Source: Kaistella sp. SH40-3 (lineage in GTDB: Bacteria; Bacteroidota; Bacteroidia; Flavobacteriales; Weeksellaceae). Taken from it: a stretch of 64,000 bases of DNA. Every line of letters begins with the position of its first letter. Within the stretch, counting starts at the first letter, position 1. The notes beneath the pieces were generated by a model. The model did no database searches. It saw nothing but the letters and a program-made list of their open reading frames with translations, and was not told where the DNA came from. Of the stretch, positions 9,692 through 16,224 are shown in pieces. The position numbers were made by a program, and so were the translations under genes. The stretch spans positions 1 through 64,000 of the forward strand of contig NZ_JAQYUS010000008.1 in NCBI RefSeq assembly GCF_030686865.1. The letters are read 5' to 3'.

Positions 9692-9970
9692 AGTTTTGGT
9701 TTCCTTTGGCTTTTCTTCTTTTAGGTCTTCCTTATTCTCTGCTTTAGGTTTTGCAGCAACTTTAGGTTTTTCATCTACTTCAGCGTTTTCAGATTTTTCA
9801 GTAGGATAACCGACGTCTTTTCTTACTTTTTCTTTAGGCGCTTTTTTATCGTTCTCATCTAAAGCTTTTACCGGGATATGACTTACTGAACTAACTTTTC
9901 TTGGTCTTTTCTTACCATAACTGCCTGCAATAATTTTTCCTTTTTTTGACTTTTGATCTCCTTTTCCCAT
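9674..9970 (-). CDS. Ribosomal protein bTHX with long acidic/basic tail
   Basis: Small 30S-associated protein of 98 residues. The N-terminal MGKGDQKSKKGKIIAGSYG block is the recognised THX core, which in Thermus and Bacteroidetes fits a pocket at the top of the 30S head. The start at 9970 is chosen over the longer frame at 10003 because the core begins there and because the longer start lies inside a -7 box. Residues 40-98 form a Lys/Glu/Pro-rich low-complexity tail that ordinary THX lacks. Confidence 0.82.
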   Translation of the reverse strand: MGKGDQKSKKGKIIAGSYGKKRPRKVSSVSHIPVKALDENDKKAPKEKVRKDVGYPTEKSENAEVDEKPKVAAKPKAENKEDLKEEKPKETKTKKTEE

Positions 9971-10002
9971 AATAATTTTATTTTTTTGGATGTTGATATA
10001 CA

Positions 10003-10010
10003 CAAAGTTA
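10003..10010 (-). promoter_or_regulatory. -7 box for the THX gene
   Basis: TAACTTTG on the minus strand, 33 bases before the ATG at 9970. The rest of 10011-10244 holds no gene I can support: it is AT-rich, with no clear ORF or RNA. Confidence 0.5.
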
Positions 10011-10244
10011 AATAATATATAAGCAATGGACTTCTTAAAAATTCATAAATTTTTAGTCTTTACATTTTCTAACGTTTACAAAATATCATAATAATTTAGA
10101 GCATATTGGATGGGCTTTTTGTTGTATATTTTTTCGTATTTCATTTTCGATAGAAATATGAACACTCATCAACTTATATTAAATGGATAGAATTCATAAA
10201 GCAAGGAAGCGTTTAACAAAAAAATATAATTAATAAATTTTAAC

Positions 10245-10276
10245 AATTAATTATCGTAAAATAATAATTAATTATC
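10245..10276. promoter_or_regulatory. Two phased direct repeats before the DUF2975 gene (operator candidate)
   Basis: The 11-mer AATTAATTATC occurs perfectly at 10245-10255 and 10266-10276, 21 bases apart start to start (two helix turns). The second copy ends on the base before the ATG. A site for the XRE regulator encoded downstream is an inference. Confidence 0.5.
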
Positions 10277-10858
10277 ATGAAAATCGTAGGAAAAAATTCA
10301 CTCTCGCGTTACATTAGTTTCTTTCTTTATCTTGCTTATATTATTTTTCTTTTCCATTTGCTTTATTTTATAATTGGAGTGTCAATTTGCTATCTCAATT
10401 ATAATCAGGATGTTAATATATTCCCAGAAATTTTCAGCGTTGAAAAAAAACTGTACCATGAAAATTATTTAGCAAATATGTTTGCAATAAAGTTTCCTTT
10501 TAGTGAACAGAATTTTTTTAATGGAGAACTGAAGTGGCGTACAATAATTACCGCCAGTCTGGGATTCGCATTTCTTACCTATTTTTTCTACAGCAGTTTT
10601 AGAATATTTAAGAATTTAAGTTCTGAAATTATTTTCACTGAAAGCACGATTAAATGGTTGCAAAGATTTGCATACATTAATGTTATATCGGGAATTCTTT
10701 TTATAATATTTTGGTATTTCGTGTGGCATTTAATTAATCCCACTGAATTGATATTTTATAGTCTATTTCTATTCCTGTTAGGTGGTACTTTCCTTTATCT
10801 TGCAGCGTTTTTCAAGAAAGGGCATGAATTACAAACCGAAAACGATTTAACAATTTAA
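10277..10858 (+). CDS. DUF2975 family membrane protein
   Basis: Integral membrane protein of 193 residues with four hydrophobic segments (about 12-40, 92-112, 128-152 and 158-180). The topology and the gene order, membrane protein followed at once by a small XRE regulator, match the DUF2975 family. No function is known. It is separated by 3 bases from the regulator, so the two are one operon. The phased direct repeats touching its start codon suggest autoregulation by the partner. Confidence 0.8.
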   Translation: MKIVGKNSLSRYISFFLYLAYIIFLFHLLYFIIGVSICYLNYNQDVNIFPEIFSVEKKLYHENYLANMFAIKFPFSEQNFFNGELKWRTIITASLGFAFLTYFFYSSFRIFKNLSSEIIFTESTIKWLQRFAYINVISGILFIIFWYFVWHLINPTELIFYSLFLFLLGGTFLYLAAFFKKGHELQTENDLTI

Positions 10859-10861
10859 ATT

Positions 10862-11065
10862 ATGCCTATCATCATCAACATCGACGTTATGCTTGCAAAA
10901 CGCAAGATGCAAAGTCAGGAATTGGCAGAGAAAATTGGAATTACACAAGCCAATCTTTCTATTCTAAAAACCGGAAAAGCAAAGGCCTTAAAATTATCGA
11001 CTCTAGATGCAATTTGTAAAGCCTTAGATTGTCAGCCAGGAGATTTAATAGAATATAAACCTTAG
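10862..11065 (+). CDS. Small XRE/Cro-type HTH regulator
   Basis: DNA-binding protein of 67 residues consisting only of a Cro/C1 helix-turn-helix. The core runs QELAEKIGITQANLSILK, followed by LSTLDAICKALDCQPGDLIEY. It belongs to the YozG-like group that pairs with DUF2975 membrane proteins. It lies 3 bases after the DUF2975 gene. The likely target is its own operon. Confidence 0.9.
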   Translation: MPIIINIDVMLAKRKMQSQELAEKIGITQANLSILKTGKAKALKLSTLDAICKALDCQPGDLIEYKP

Positions 11066-11166
11066 CAATCTCATTTGAAAATTATAGAATTTAACCTGAT
11101 CTTGAGTATTGACTGGTTTCGTTTAAAAGACAACGCTTTTATTTCACCTCTTCCAACCAAAAATAT

Positions 11167-11174
11167 TATCTTTG
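11167..11174 (+). promoter_or_regulatory. -7 box of aspS
   Basis: TATCTTTG, an exact TAnnTTTG match 58 bases before the aspS ATG. Confidence 0.55.
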
Positions 11175-11232
11175 CACCTGGAATTTTAGACCAAATCTAT
11201 CTTTCAATTTTAACTTCTAATATCTGAAAATT

Positions 11233-12987
11233 ATGTTTCGTACGCACACCAACGGAGAATTAAATATCCAAAATCTAGATCAAAACGTAACCCTCTCCGG
11301 CTGGGTTCAAACCATTCGTGACAAAGGATTTATGATGTGGATCGATTTACGCGACCGTTATGGAATTACGCAATTGGTATTTGATGCAGACCGTTCATCA
11401 GCGGAACTATTAGAAAATGCTCACAAACTTGGAAGAGAATTCGTGATTCAAATCGAAGGAAAGGTTATTGAAAGAGTGAGTAAGAATCCAAAAATTCCGA
11501 CTGGAGAAATCGAAATTCTTGTTGAAAAACTGACAATTTTAAACCAATCAGAAGTTCCACCATTTACCATTGAAGACCAAACTGATGGCGGTGAAGAACT
11601 TCGTATGAAATACAGATATTTAGATATTCGACGTAATCCGGTAAAAGACAAATTGATTTTCCGTCACAAAATGGCGCAGAAAGTCCGCAATTATTTATCC
11701 GCACAAGATTTTATCGAAGTAGAAACTCCGGTTCTTATTAAATCGACTCCGGAAGGAGCGCGTGATTTCGTAGTTCCAAGCCGTATGAATCCGGGACAGT
11801 TTTACGCGTTGCCACAGTCGCCACAAACTTTCAAACAATTATTGATGATTGGTGGAATGGACCGTTATTTTCAGATTGTAAAATGTTTCCGTGATGAAGA
11901 TTTAAGAGCAGACAGACAACCGGAATTTACACAGATCGATTGCGAAATGGCATTCGTAGAACAGGAAGATGTTCTGCAAATCTTCGAAGGAATGACCGCA
12001 ACTTTATTGAAAGGTATTGCCGGAAAAGAATTTGGAAAATTCCCAAGAATGACTTTCGCCGACGCGATGCAAAAATACGGAAACGACAAACCGGACATCA
12101 GATTCGGGATGGAATTCGTGGAAGTAAACGAATTGGTCAAAGGAAAAGATTTCAAAATTTTCGACGATGCAGATTTGATTGTCGGAATCAACGTTGAAGG
12201 TTGTGCGGAATATACCAGAAAACAAATCGACGAATTGATCGATTGGGTAAAACGTCCACAAATTGGCGCCAATGGAATGATTTGGATTAAATTCCAAAAT
12301 GACGGAACAGTTACTTCTTCCGTAAATAAATTTTACAATGAAGAAGACTTAAAGAAAATCACAGAAAAATTCGGCGCAAAAGCAGGTGATTTAATTTTCC
12401 TAATGTCCGGAAACGAAAATAAAGTAAGAGCCCAACTTTCCGCCTTAAGAATGGAATTGGGGAACAGATTAGGATTAAGAAATCCGAAAGAATTTGCGCC
12501 ACTTTGGGTCATTGATTTCCCGTTATTAGAATGGGACGAAGAAACAAACCGTTATCACGCAATGCACCATCCATTCACTTCACCAAAACCAGAAGACGTT
12601 CATTTATTAAAAACCGATCCAGGAAAAGCAAGAGCTAATGCGTATGATTTAATCCTGAACGGAAATGAAATCGGTGGCGGTTCCGTAAGAATTTTTGATA
12701 AAGATTTACAGGCAAAAATGTTTAATTTATTAGGTTTCACCAAAGAGGATGCAGAAGCACAGTTTGGATTTTTGATGAATGCTTTTCAATATGGAGCACC
12801 GCCACACGCTGGTTTAGCCTTAGGTTTTGACCGTTTGGTTGCGATTCTTGATGGTAACGAAGTGATCAGAGATTATATCGCTTTCCCAAAAAACAATTCC
12901 GGAAGAGACGTGATGATCGATGCGCCAAGTCCGATTGCTGATGAGCAGTTGACTGAGTTGGCTTTGAAAGTTGAACTGAAAGATTAG
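11233..12987 (+). CDS. aspS: Aspartate-tRNA ligase
   Basis: Class IIb aminoacyl-tRNA synthetase of 584 residues that charges tRNA-Asp. An N-terminal OB-fold anticodon domain (about 1-105) is followed by the catalytic core. Motif 2 lies in [18 protein letters not shown] and motif 3 in [13 protein letters not shown]. The bacterial GAD insert domain lies at roughly 285-415. Length and motifs are those of the bacterial type. It is monocistronic, with its own -7 box and a strong terminator. Confidence 0.98.
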   Translation: MFRTHTNGELNIQNLDQNVTLSGWVQTIRDKGFMMWIDLRDRYGITQLVFDADRSSAELLENAHKLGREFVIQIEGKVIERVSKNPKIPTGEIEILVEKLTILNQSEVPPFTIEDQTDGGEELRMKYRYLDIRRNPVKDKLIFRHKMAQKVRNYLSAQDFIEVETPVLIKSTPEGARDFVVPSRMNPGQFYALPQSPQTFKQLLMIGGMDRYFQIVKCFRDEDLRADRQPEFTQIDCEMAFVEQEDVLQIFEGMTATLLKGIAGKEFGKFPRMTFADAMQKYGNDKPDIRFGMEFVEVNELVKGKDFKIFDDADLIVGINVEGCAEYTRKQIDELIDWVKRPQIGANGMIWIKFQNDGTVTSSVNKFYNEEDLKKITEKFGAKAGDLIFLMSGNENKVRAQLSALRMELGNRLGLRNPKEFAPLWVIDFPLLEWDEETNRYHAMHHPFTSPKPEDVHLLKTDPGKARANAYDLILNGNEIGGGSVRIFDKDLQAKMFNLLGFTKEDAEAQFGFLMNAFQYGAPPHAGLALGFDRLVAILDGNEVIRDYIAFPKNNSGRDVMIDAPSPIADEQLTELALKVELKD

Positions 12988-13004
12988 TTTGAATTAAAAT
13001 AAAT

Positions 13005-13035
13005 AAAAAAGAGGAAGTTTTGCTTCCTCTTTTTT
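13005..13035. terminator. Bidirectional terminator between aspS and the SDR gene
   Basis: A perfect 13-bp stem including A/T flanks (13005-13017 with 13023-13035) and a TTTTG loop. It serves aspS on plus and the SDR operon on minus. Confidence 0.92.
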
Positions 13036-13060
13036 GTGCGTTATTTAATTAAGAATATTA

Positions 13061-13795
13061 CTATGGCAACTTCGCAACTAAACTTTCCGGTAAAAATTTT
13101 AAGATATAATAAATGAATTTCCATTTAAAATTAGGAACAATAGAGAACGAATTCCCAACATTTACAATATGTTTCGCAACATAATCGGGTTCCATCAAAA
13201 GGTTTTTATTCAATTCTAAACCTGCATTAATTTTCGTATTAATATATCCGCTTACTAAAACATTAACGATAATATTTCTCGAAGACAACTCTTGTCGAAG
13301 TCCGGCTAAATATTGCGTGAATGCCGATTTTGTACTTCCATAAATGAAATTACTTTTTCGACCACGAACTCCGGAAAGTGAAGACAATCCTATAATTCTT
13401 TCTAAATTTTTAGTGGATTCATCCATCACAATAATATTCAGAATAGAAACTGCGCCCATATAATTCACTTCCATCATTTGTTTTACTCCAGCAAAATCGT
13501 GAAGTGCTTTCTGATTTTCAACCAAAAAACCTGCGGAGTAAATTACGATGTTGGGTTTTGTTGGAAGTTCATCATAAAATCTTTGATGAGAAGAAAAATC
13601 TGCAGCATCAAAATATTTGAGAGTAATTTTAGAAGAATCAATATCATTTTCTTCCACGAAATTTTCTAAAGAATCCAGATTTCGAGAAGATGCAATAATT
13701 GAAAAATCCTTTTCCTGATATTGCAAAATACATTGTTTTGCAACATCGGAATTGGCTCCTAAAATGAGAACTGTTTTATTGGCATTAGTATTCAT
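13061..13795 (-). CDS. Short-chain dehydrogenase/reductase (DprE2-like)
   Basis: NAD(P)-dependent SDR of 244 residues. The cofactor loop is ILGANSDVAKQC. The catalytic Ser lies in GLSSLSGVRG, and the Tyr/Lys pair in YGSTK. The C-terminus, with a hydrophobic FKWKFIYYILKFLPESL stretch, resembles the DprE2-like SDR group that acts on polyprenyl-linked sugars, but that assignment is tentative. It is the last gene of the operon with the enoyl-CoA hydratase (3-base gap), which could instead point to acyl-CoA chemistry. Confidence 0.85.
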   Translation of the reverse strand: MNTNANKTVLILGANSDVAKQCILQYQEKDFSIIASSRNLDSLENFVEENDIDSSKITLKYFDAADFSSHQRFYDELPTKPNIVIYSAGFLVENQKALHDFAGVKQMMEVNYMGAVSILNIIVMDESTKNLERIIGLSSLSGVRGRKSNFIYGSTKSAFTQYLAGLRQELSSRNIIVNVLVSGYINTKINAGLELNKNLLMEPDYVAKHIVNVGNSFSIVPNFKWKFIYYILKFLPESLVAKLP

Positions 13796-13798
13796 CGA

Positions 13799-14566
13799 CT
13801 ATTTCGCTCGAAGTCGTTCTTTAATCTTCTCAATATTTTTCTTCGCAGAATCTTCTAAAATTAAAGAAGCGCTCATCAAAATTCTTTCCGGCATTAATTG
13901 TTCGAAATGTTCTGTTCCTTCCCAAGAAACTTTTTTAATTAATGATAAAGCATCGGAACTTCTGGTCGATAATTTTTCTAAGAATTTATCGATTTCTTCA
14001 TCCATCATTTGAATATTTTCAGAAACGGAATGGTAGACATCGTGTTTTTCACACCAATCAGCACTTCTGAAATCTGCGTCAATCGACATTGCAGCATAAG
14101 CAGATTTGCCCATTTTTCTTTCAACATAAGGTCCAATTACGAATGGTCCAATTCCTAAATTTAATTCTGTTAAAGCCAACGCAGAATCTTTTGTAGCAAA
14201 ACAGTAATCTGCAGCACACGCAATTCCTACTCCGCCGCCTGTTGTTTTTCCCTGAACTCTTACGATGACTAATTTTCCGCAAGATCGCATTGCATTTAAA
14301 ACTTTTGCGAAACCTCCAAAGAATTTTTTAGAATTATCTAATTCATCGATTGACAATAATTCATCGAAACTCGCGCCAGCGCAGAATGCTTTTTCACCCT
14401 CTGATTTTAAAAGAATTGCTTTTACTTCTTCTTTTGCTCCTTCATCCAAAATCGTTTGAGCGAGCAATTCTAAAATTTCACCTGGCAAAGAATTGCTTTT
14501 TGGATGTCCAAAAGTGATTTCTGAAATATTATTTTTAAGTTCTTGATTTACAAATCCGTTGTTCAT
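13799..14566 (-). CDS. Enoyl-CoA hydratase/isomerase family protein
   Basis: Crotonase-fold enzyme of 255 residues. Oxyanion-hole segments CAGASFDELL and GKTTGGGVGIACAADY are present. In the second helix the sequence ALTELNLGIGPFVIGPYV carries one acidic residue at the usual catalytic place, so hydratase or isomerase activity is plausible. It overlaps the upstream uracil-DNA glycosylase stop by one base (TAATG) and sits 3 bases before the SDR gene. PaaZ is encoded 2 kb away, so a role in phenylacetate or fatty-acid breakdown is possible but unproven. Confidence 0.88.
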   Translation of the reverse strand: MNNGFVNQELKNNISEITFGHPKSNSLPGEILELLAQTILDEGAKEEVKAILLKSEGEKAFCAGASFDELLSIDELDNSKKFFGGFAKVLNAMRSCGKLVIVRVQGKTTGGGVGIACAADYCFATKDSALALTELNLGIGPFVIGPYVERKMGKSAYAAMSIDADFRSADWCEKHDVYHSVSENIQMMDEEIDKFLEKLSTRSSDALSLIKKVSWEGTEHFEQLMPERILMSASLILEDSAKKNIEKIKERLRAK

Positions 14567-15255
14567 TATGCTTTGTTTAAGGCTATTAAATATTTATCGA
14601 TGTATAATTGTTTCTCTTTGCTTTTGTATTGCTGGATATATCTCGGATGTTCTAACACTGTCATTTTATCAAAGAAATGTTCTTGACTGTTGATTTTATC
14701 AATGAAAGTGGCGTTCTTTTTTCCCAAAATAAAAACTTCCGAAGTATCTAAACCTAAACTGATATGATCTTTTAAACTTTGAATCATAAATGGTTTTACG
14801 GCTTCGAAAAGTTTTTTATCATCATAATAATTGGCGTTTAAATTACCTCTAATCGTATTTCTGACAATCGCCAAAGGAAAGGGCGAATTGATATAAAACT
14901 CTTTATAGAACGCTTCAGGTCCACCAAAATTTTCAATGACATCATATAAAAAAACCGAAGAAATTTCATGAGTGTGAGCAGATTTCATTTCTATACCACA
15001 AATGGTTTCTAATCTTTTTGTATCGGTGAAAGGAACACCTGTAACTCCTGCTCCGTGACGACTGGGATTAATTCCGACAATGAATTTCCTTTGTAAATCA
15101 TCATTGTAAAATTTCTGATAAAACTCGGTCATCACCGTTAAAGTTTCGGGATTATCGAAGAAAGGATTAAGCACATTGAAGCCTTCAGGAAGATCTCCTG
15201 AATAATGTAAGTTTTCATTGAATTCGACTACTTTTTCTCCGACGGTTTTAATCAC
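14566..15255 (-). CDS. SMUG-type uracil-DNA glycosylase family protein (DUF4918-like)
   Basis: Protein of 229 residues of the uracil-DNA glycosylase superfamily, SMUG-like branch. Motif A is GINPSRHGAGVTGVPFTD at residues 61-78, which parallels the GMNP..TGVPFG motif of SMUG1. The C-terminal motif is EHPRYIQQY near residue 205. The expected activity is removal of uracil or oxidised pyrimidines in base-excision repair. It heads a three-gene operon with two metabolic enzymes, joined by a TAATG overlap; the link between them is not obvious. Confidence 0.8.
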   Translation of the reverse strand: MIKTVGEKVVEFNENLHYSGDLPEGFNVLNPFFDNPETLTVMTEFYQKFYNDDLQRKFIVGINPSRHGAGVTGVPFTDTKRLETICGIEMKSAHTHEISSVFLYDVIENFGGPEAFYKEFYINSPFPLAIVRNTIRGNLNANYYDDKKLFEAVKPFMIQSLKDHISLGLDTSEVFILGKKNATFIDKINSQEHFFDKMTVLEHPRYIQQYKSKEKQLYIDKYLIALNKA

Positions 15256-15276
15256 TATTTTTTTATTTTTAATTAT

Positions 15277-15342
15277 TCTGTGAAAATCTGTGAAATCTGT
15301 GCGCTAAATGACTCACAGATTTCACGGATTTGCACAAATTTA
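15277..15342. repeat. Long imperfect hairpin repeat downstream of the GxxExxY gene
   Basis: The left arm, with two GTGAAA(A)TCTGTG units, pairs imperfectly with the right arm ending near 15340; the stem is about 25 bp. The same sequence recurs at 15760-15827 and, as a half copy, at 16195-16223. Confidence 0.75.
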
Positions 15343-15343
15343 T

Positions 15344-15724
15344 TTAAAGATATCCGTTTATAATTCTAACTATATCGCTATTTATATTATTCGTGTTGAA
15401 ATTAAAAAGAATACCTAAATGACAATTTGTTAATTTCAAGTAGTTCAGTAATTGTTTATGATGAATCTGCGCTAATTCTACGACAGATTTAATTTCGATA
15501 ATTATTTTCTCTTCAACTAATATATCTGCACGAAATCCTAGACCTAAATCGGTTCCTTTATAAGTAACTGAAATTGGAACTTGAACTTCCACTCGTAAAC
15601 CTTGATTTTCGAGTTCGATTGCAAGTGCTTTCTCATAAACACTTTCCAGCAATCCAGGACCAAGAGTATTATAAACTTCAAAAATTGCTTTTCTTATCAA
15701 AAAGGTAATTTCATTTTCAGTCAT
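15344..15724 (-). CDS. GxxExxY family protein
   Basis: Protein of 126 residues of the GxxExxY family, named for the motif seen here as GLLESVYE (residues 24-31). The later blocks LGFRADILVEEKIIIEIKS and YLKLTNCHLGILFNF resemble a PD-(D/E)XK nuclease core: D, then E-I-K. Function in bacteria is not established. It is bracketed by two copies of a large hairpin repeat, a setting that suggests spread as a unit. Neighbouring genes are unrelated. Confidence 0.88.
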   Translation of the reverse strand: MTENEITFLIRKAIFEVYNTLGPGLLESVYEKALAIELENQGLRVEVQVPISVTYKGTDLGLGFRADILVEEKIIIEIKSVVELAQIHHKQLLNYLKLTNCHLGILFNFNTNNINSDIVRIINGYL

Positions 15725-15759
15725 AATTTTAGATTATTTTATTTAAAACTTAATCTCTT

Positions 15760-15827
15760 ATTCTGTGTGAATCTCTGAAATCTGTGCGGTTTTACAGCAC
15801 ACAGATTTCATAGATTTGCACAGATTT
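15760..15827. repeat. Long imperfect hairpin repeat upstream of the GxxExxY gene
   Basis: Second copy of the hairpin at 15277-15342. The left arm carries GAAATCTGTGCGG and the right arm its near complement, ending in TTGCACAGATTT. Together the two copies frame the GxxExxY gene. Confidence 0.75.
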
Positions 15828-16163
15828 TTAATACATCAACTGCTTCTTTTCCTTCTTATTCCAACCTGCCTGACTTTGATATTTCACGAAAAATATTTTT
15901 AAATCTGCCTGACTTCCATAATCGACAAAATAAATCTTCTTATCTGCCTGACTAGAATATTTTACAAAGAACCACTTCCCTTCGTTTCCTTCGGCTTGGC
16001 TTTGTTAATCGACTTTATACACTTTCAAATCTGCCTGACTTTCATATTTCACGACGAAAACTTTTACATCTGCCTGACGTTGATAATCGACAGAGAAAAC
16101 TTTCTGCGCAGAAAACTGCACGGTGAATAATAGGATCAAAATTAATGTCAGATATGTTTTCAT
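15828..16163 (-). pseudogene. Small secreted repeat protein (DUF6150-like) broken by one in-frame stop
   Basis: A frame of 112 codons starts at ATG 16163-16161 and ends at TAA 15830-15828, with a single internal TAA at codon 53 (16007-16005). The N-terminus is a signal peptide ending FSAQ at residue 20. The rest consists of repeats of about 13 residues (two per 39 bases) with the pattern VxxVDYxSQADxK, closing with KYQSQAGW. This matches what I recall as the DUF6150 family. The stop replaces the Tyr codon expected in VDYQSQA. Sequence on both sides stays in frame and well conserved, so the break looks recent. Function is unknown. Confidence 0.78.
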
Positions 16164-16194
16164 ACTAAAAAATAGAAAGAATTCTTAAGAATTT

Positions 16195-16223
16195 CATCTG
16201 TGGAAATCTGTGGAATCAGTGTG
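16195..16223. repeat. Half copy of the GxxExxY-flanking repeat
   Basis: Reads like the left arm of the hairpin repeats (CTGTGGAAATCTGTGGAATC) without the right arm. It lies just downstream of paaZ. Confidence 0.55.
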
Positions 16224-16224
16224 C

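Noticed and set aside
11871..12272. 133-codon open frame on the minus strand inside aspS
   Set aside because: It is antisense to a well-conserved gene and encodes a Ser/Ile-rich sequence with no motif; a shadow of aspS codon use.
16005..16007. Programmed readthrough or recoding of the internal TAA
   Set aside because: No stem-loop or recoding signal is evident; nonsense mutation or read error is simpler.
15860..16080. Regularly spaced TCTGCCTGAC repeats that look like a CRISPR array
   Set aside because: The period is 39 bases in frame and the intervening sequence also repeats; it encodes the repeats of a small secreted protein.
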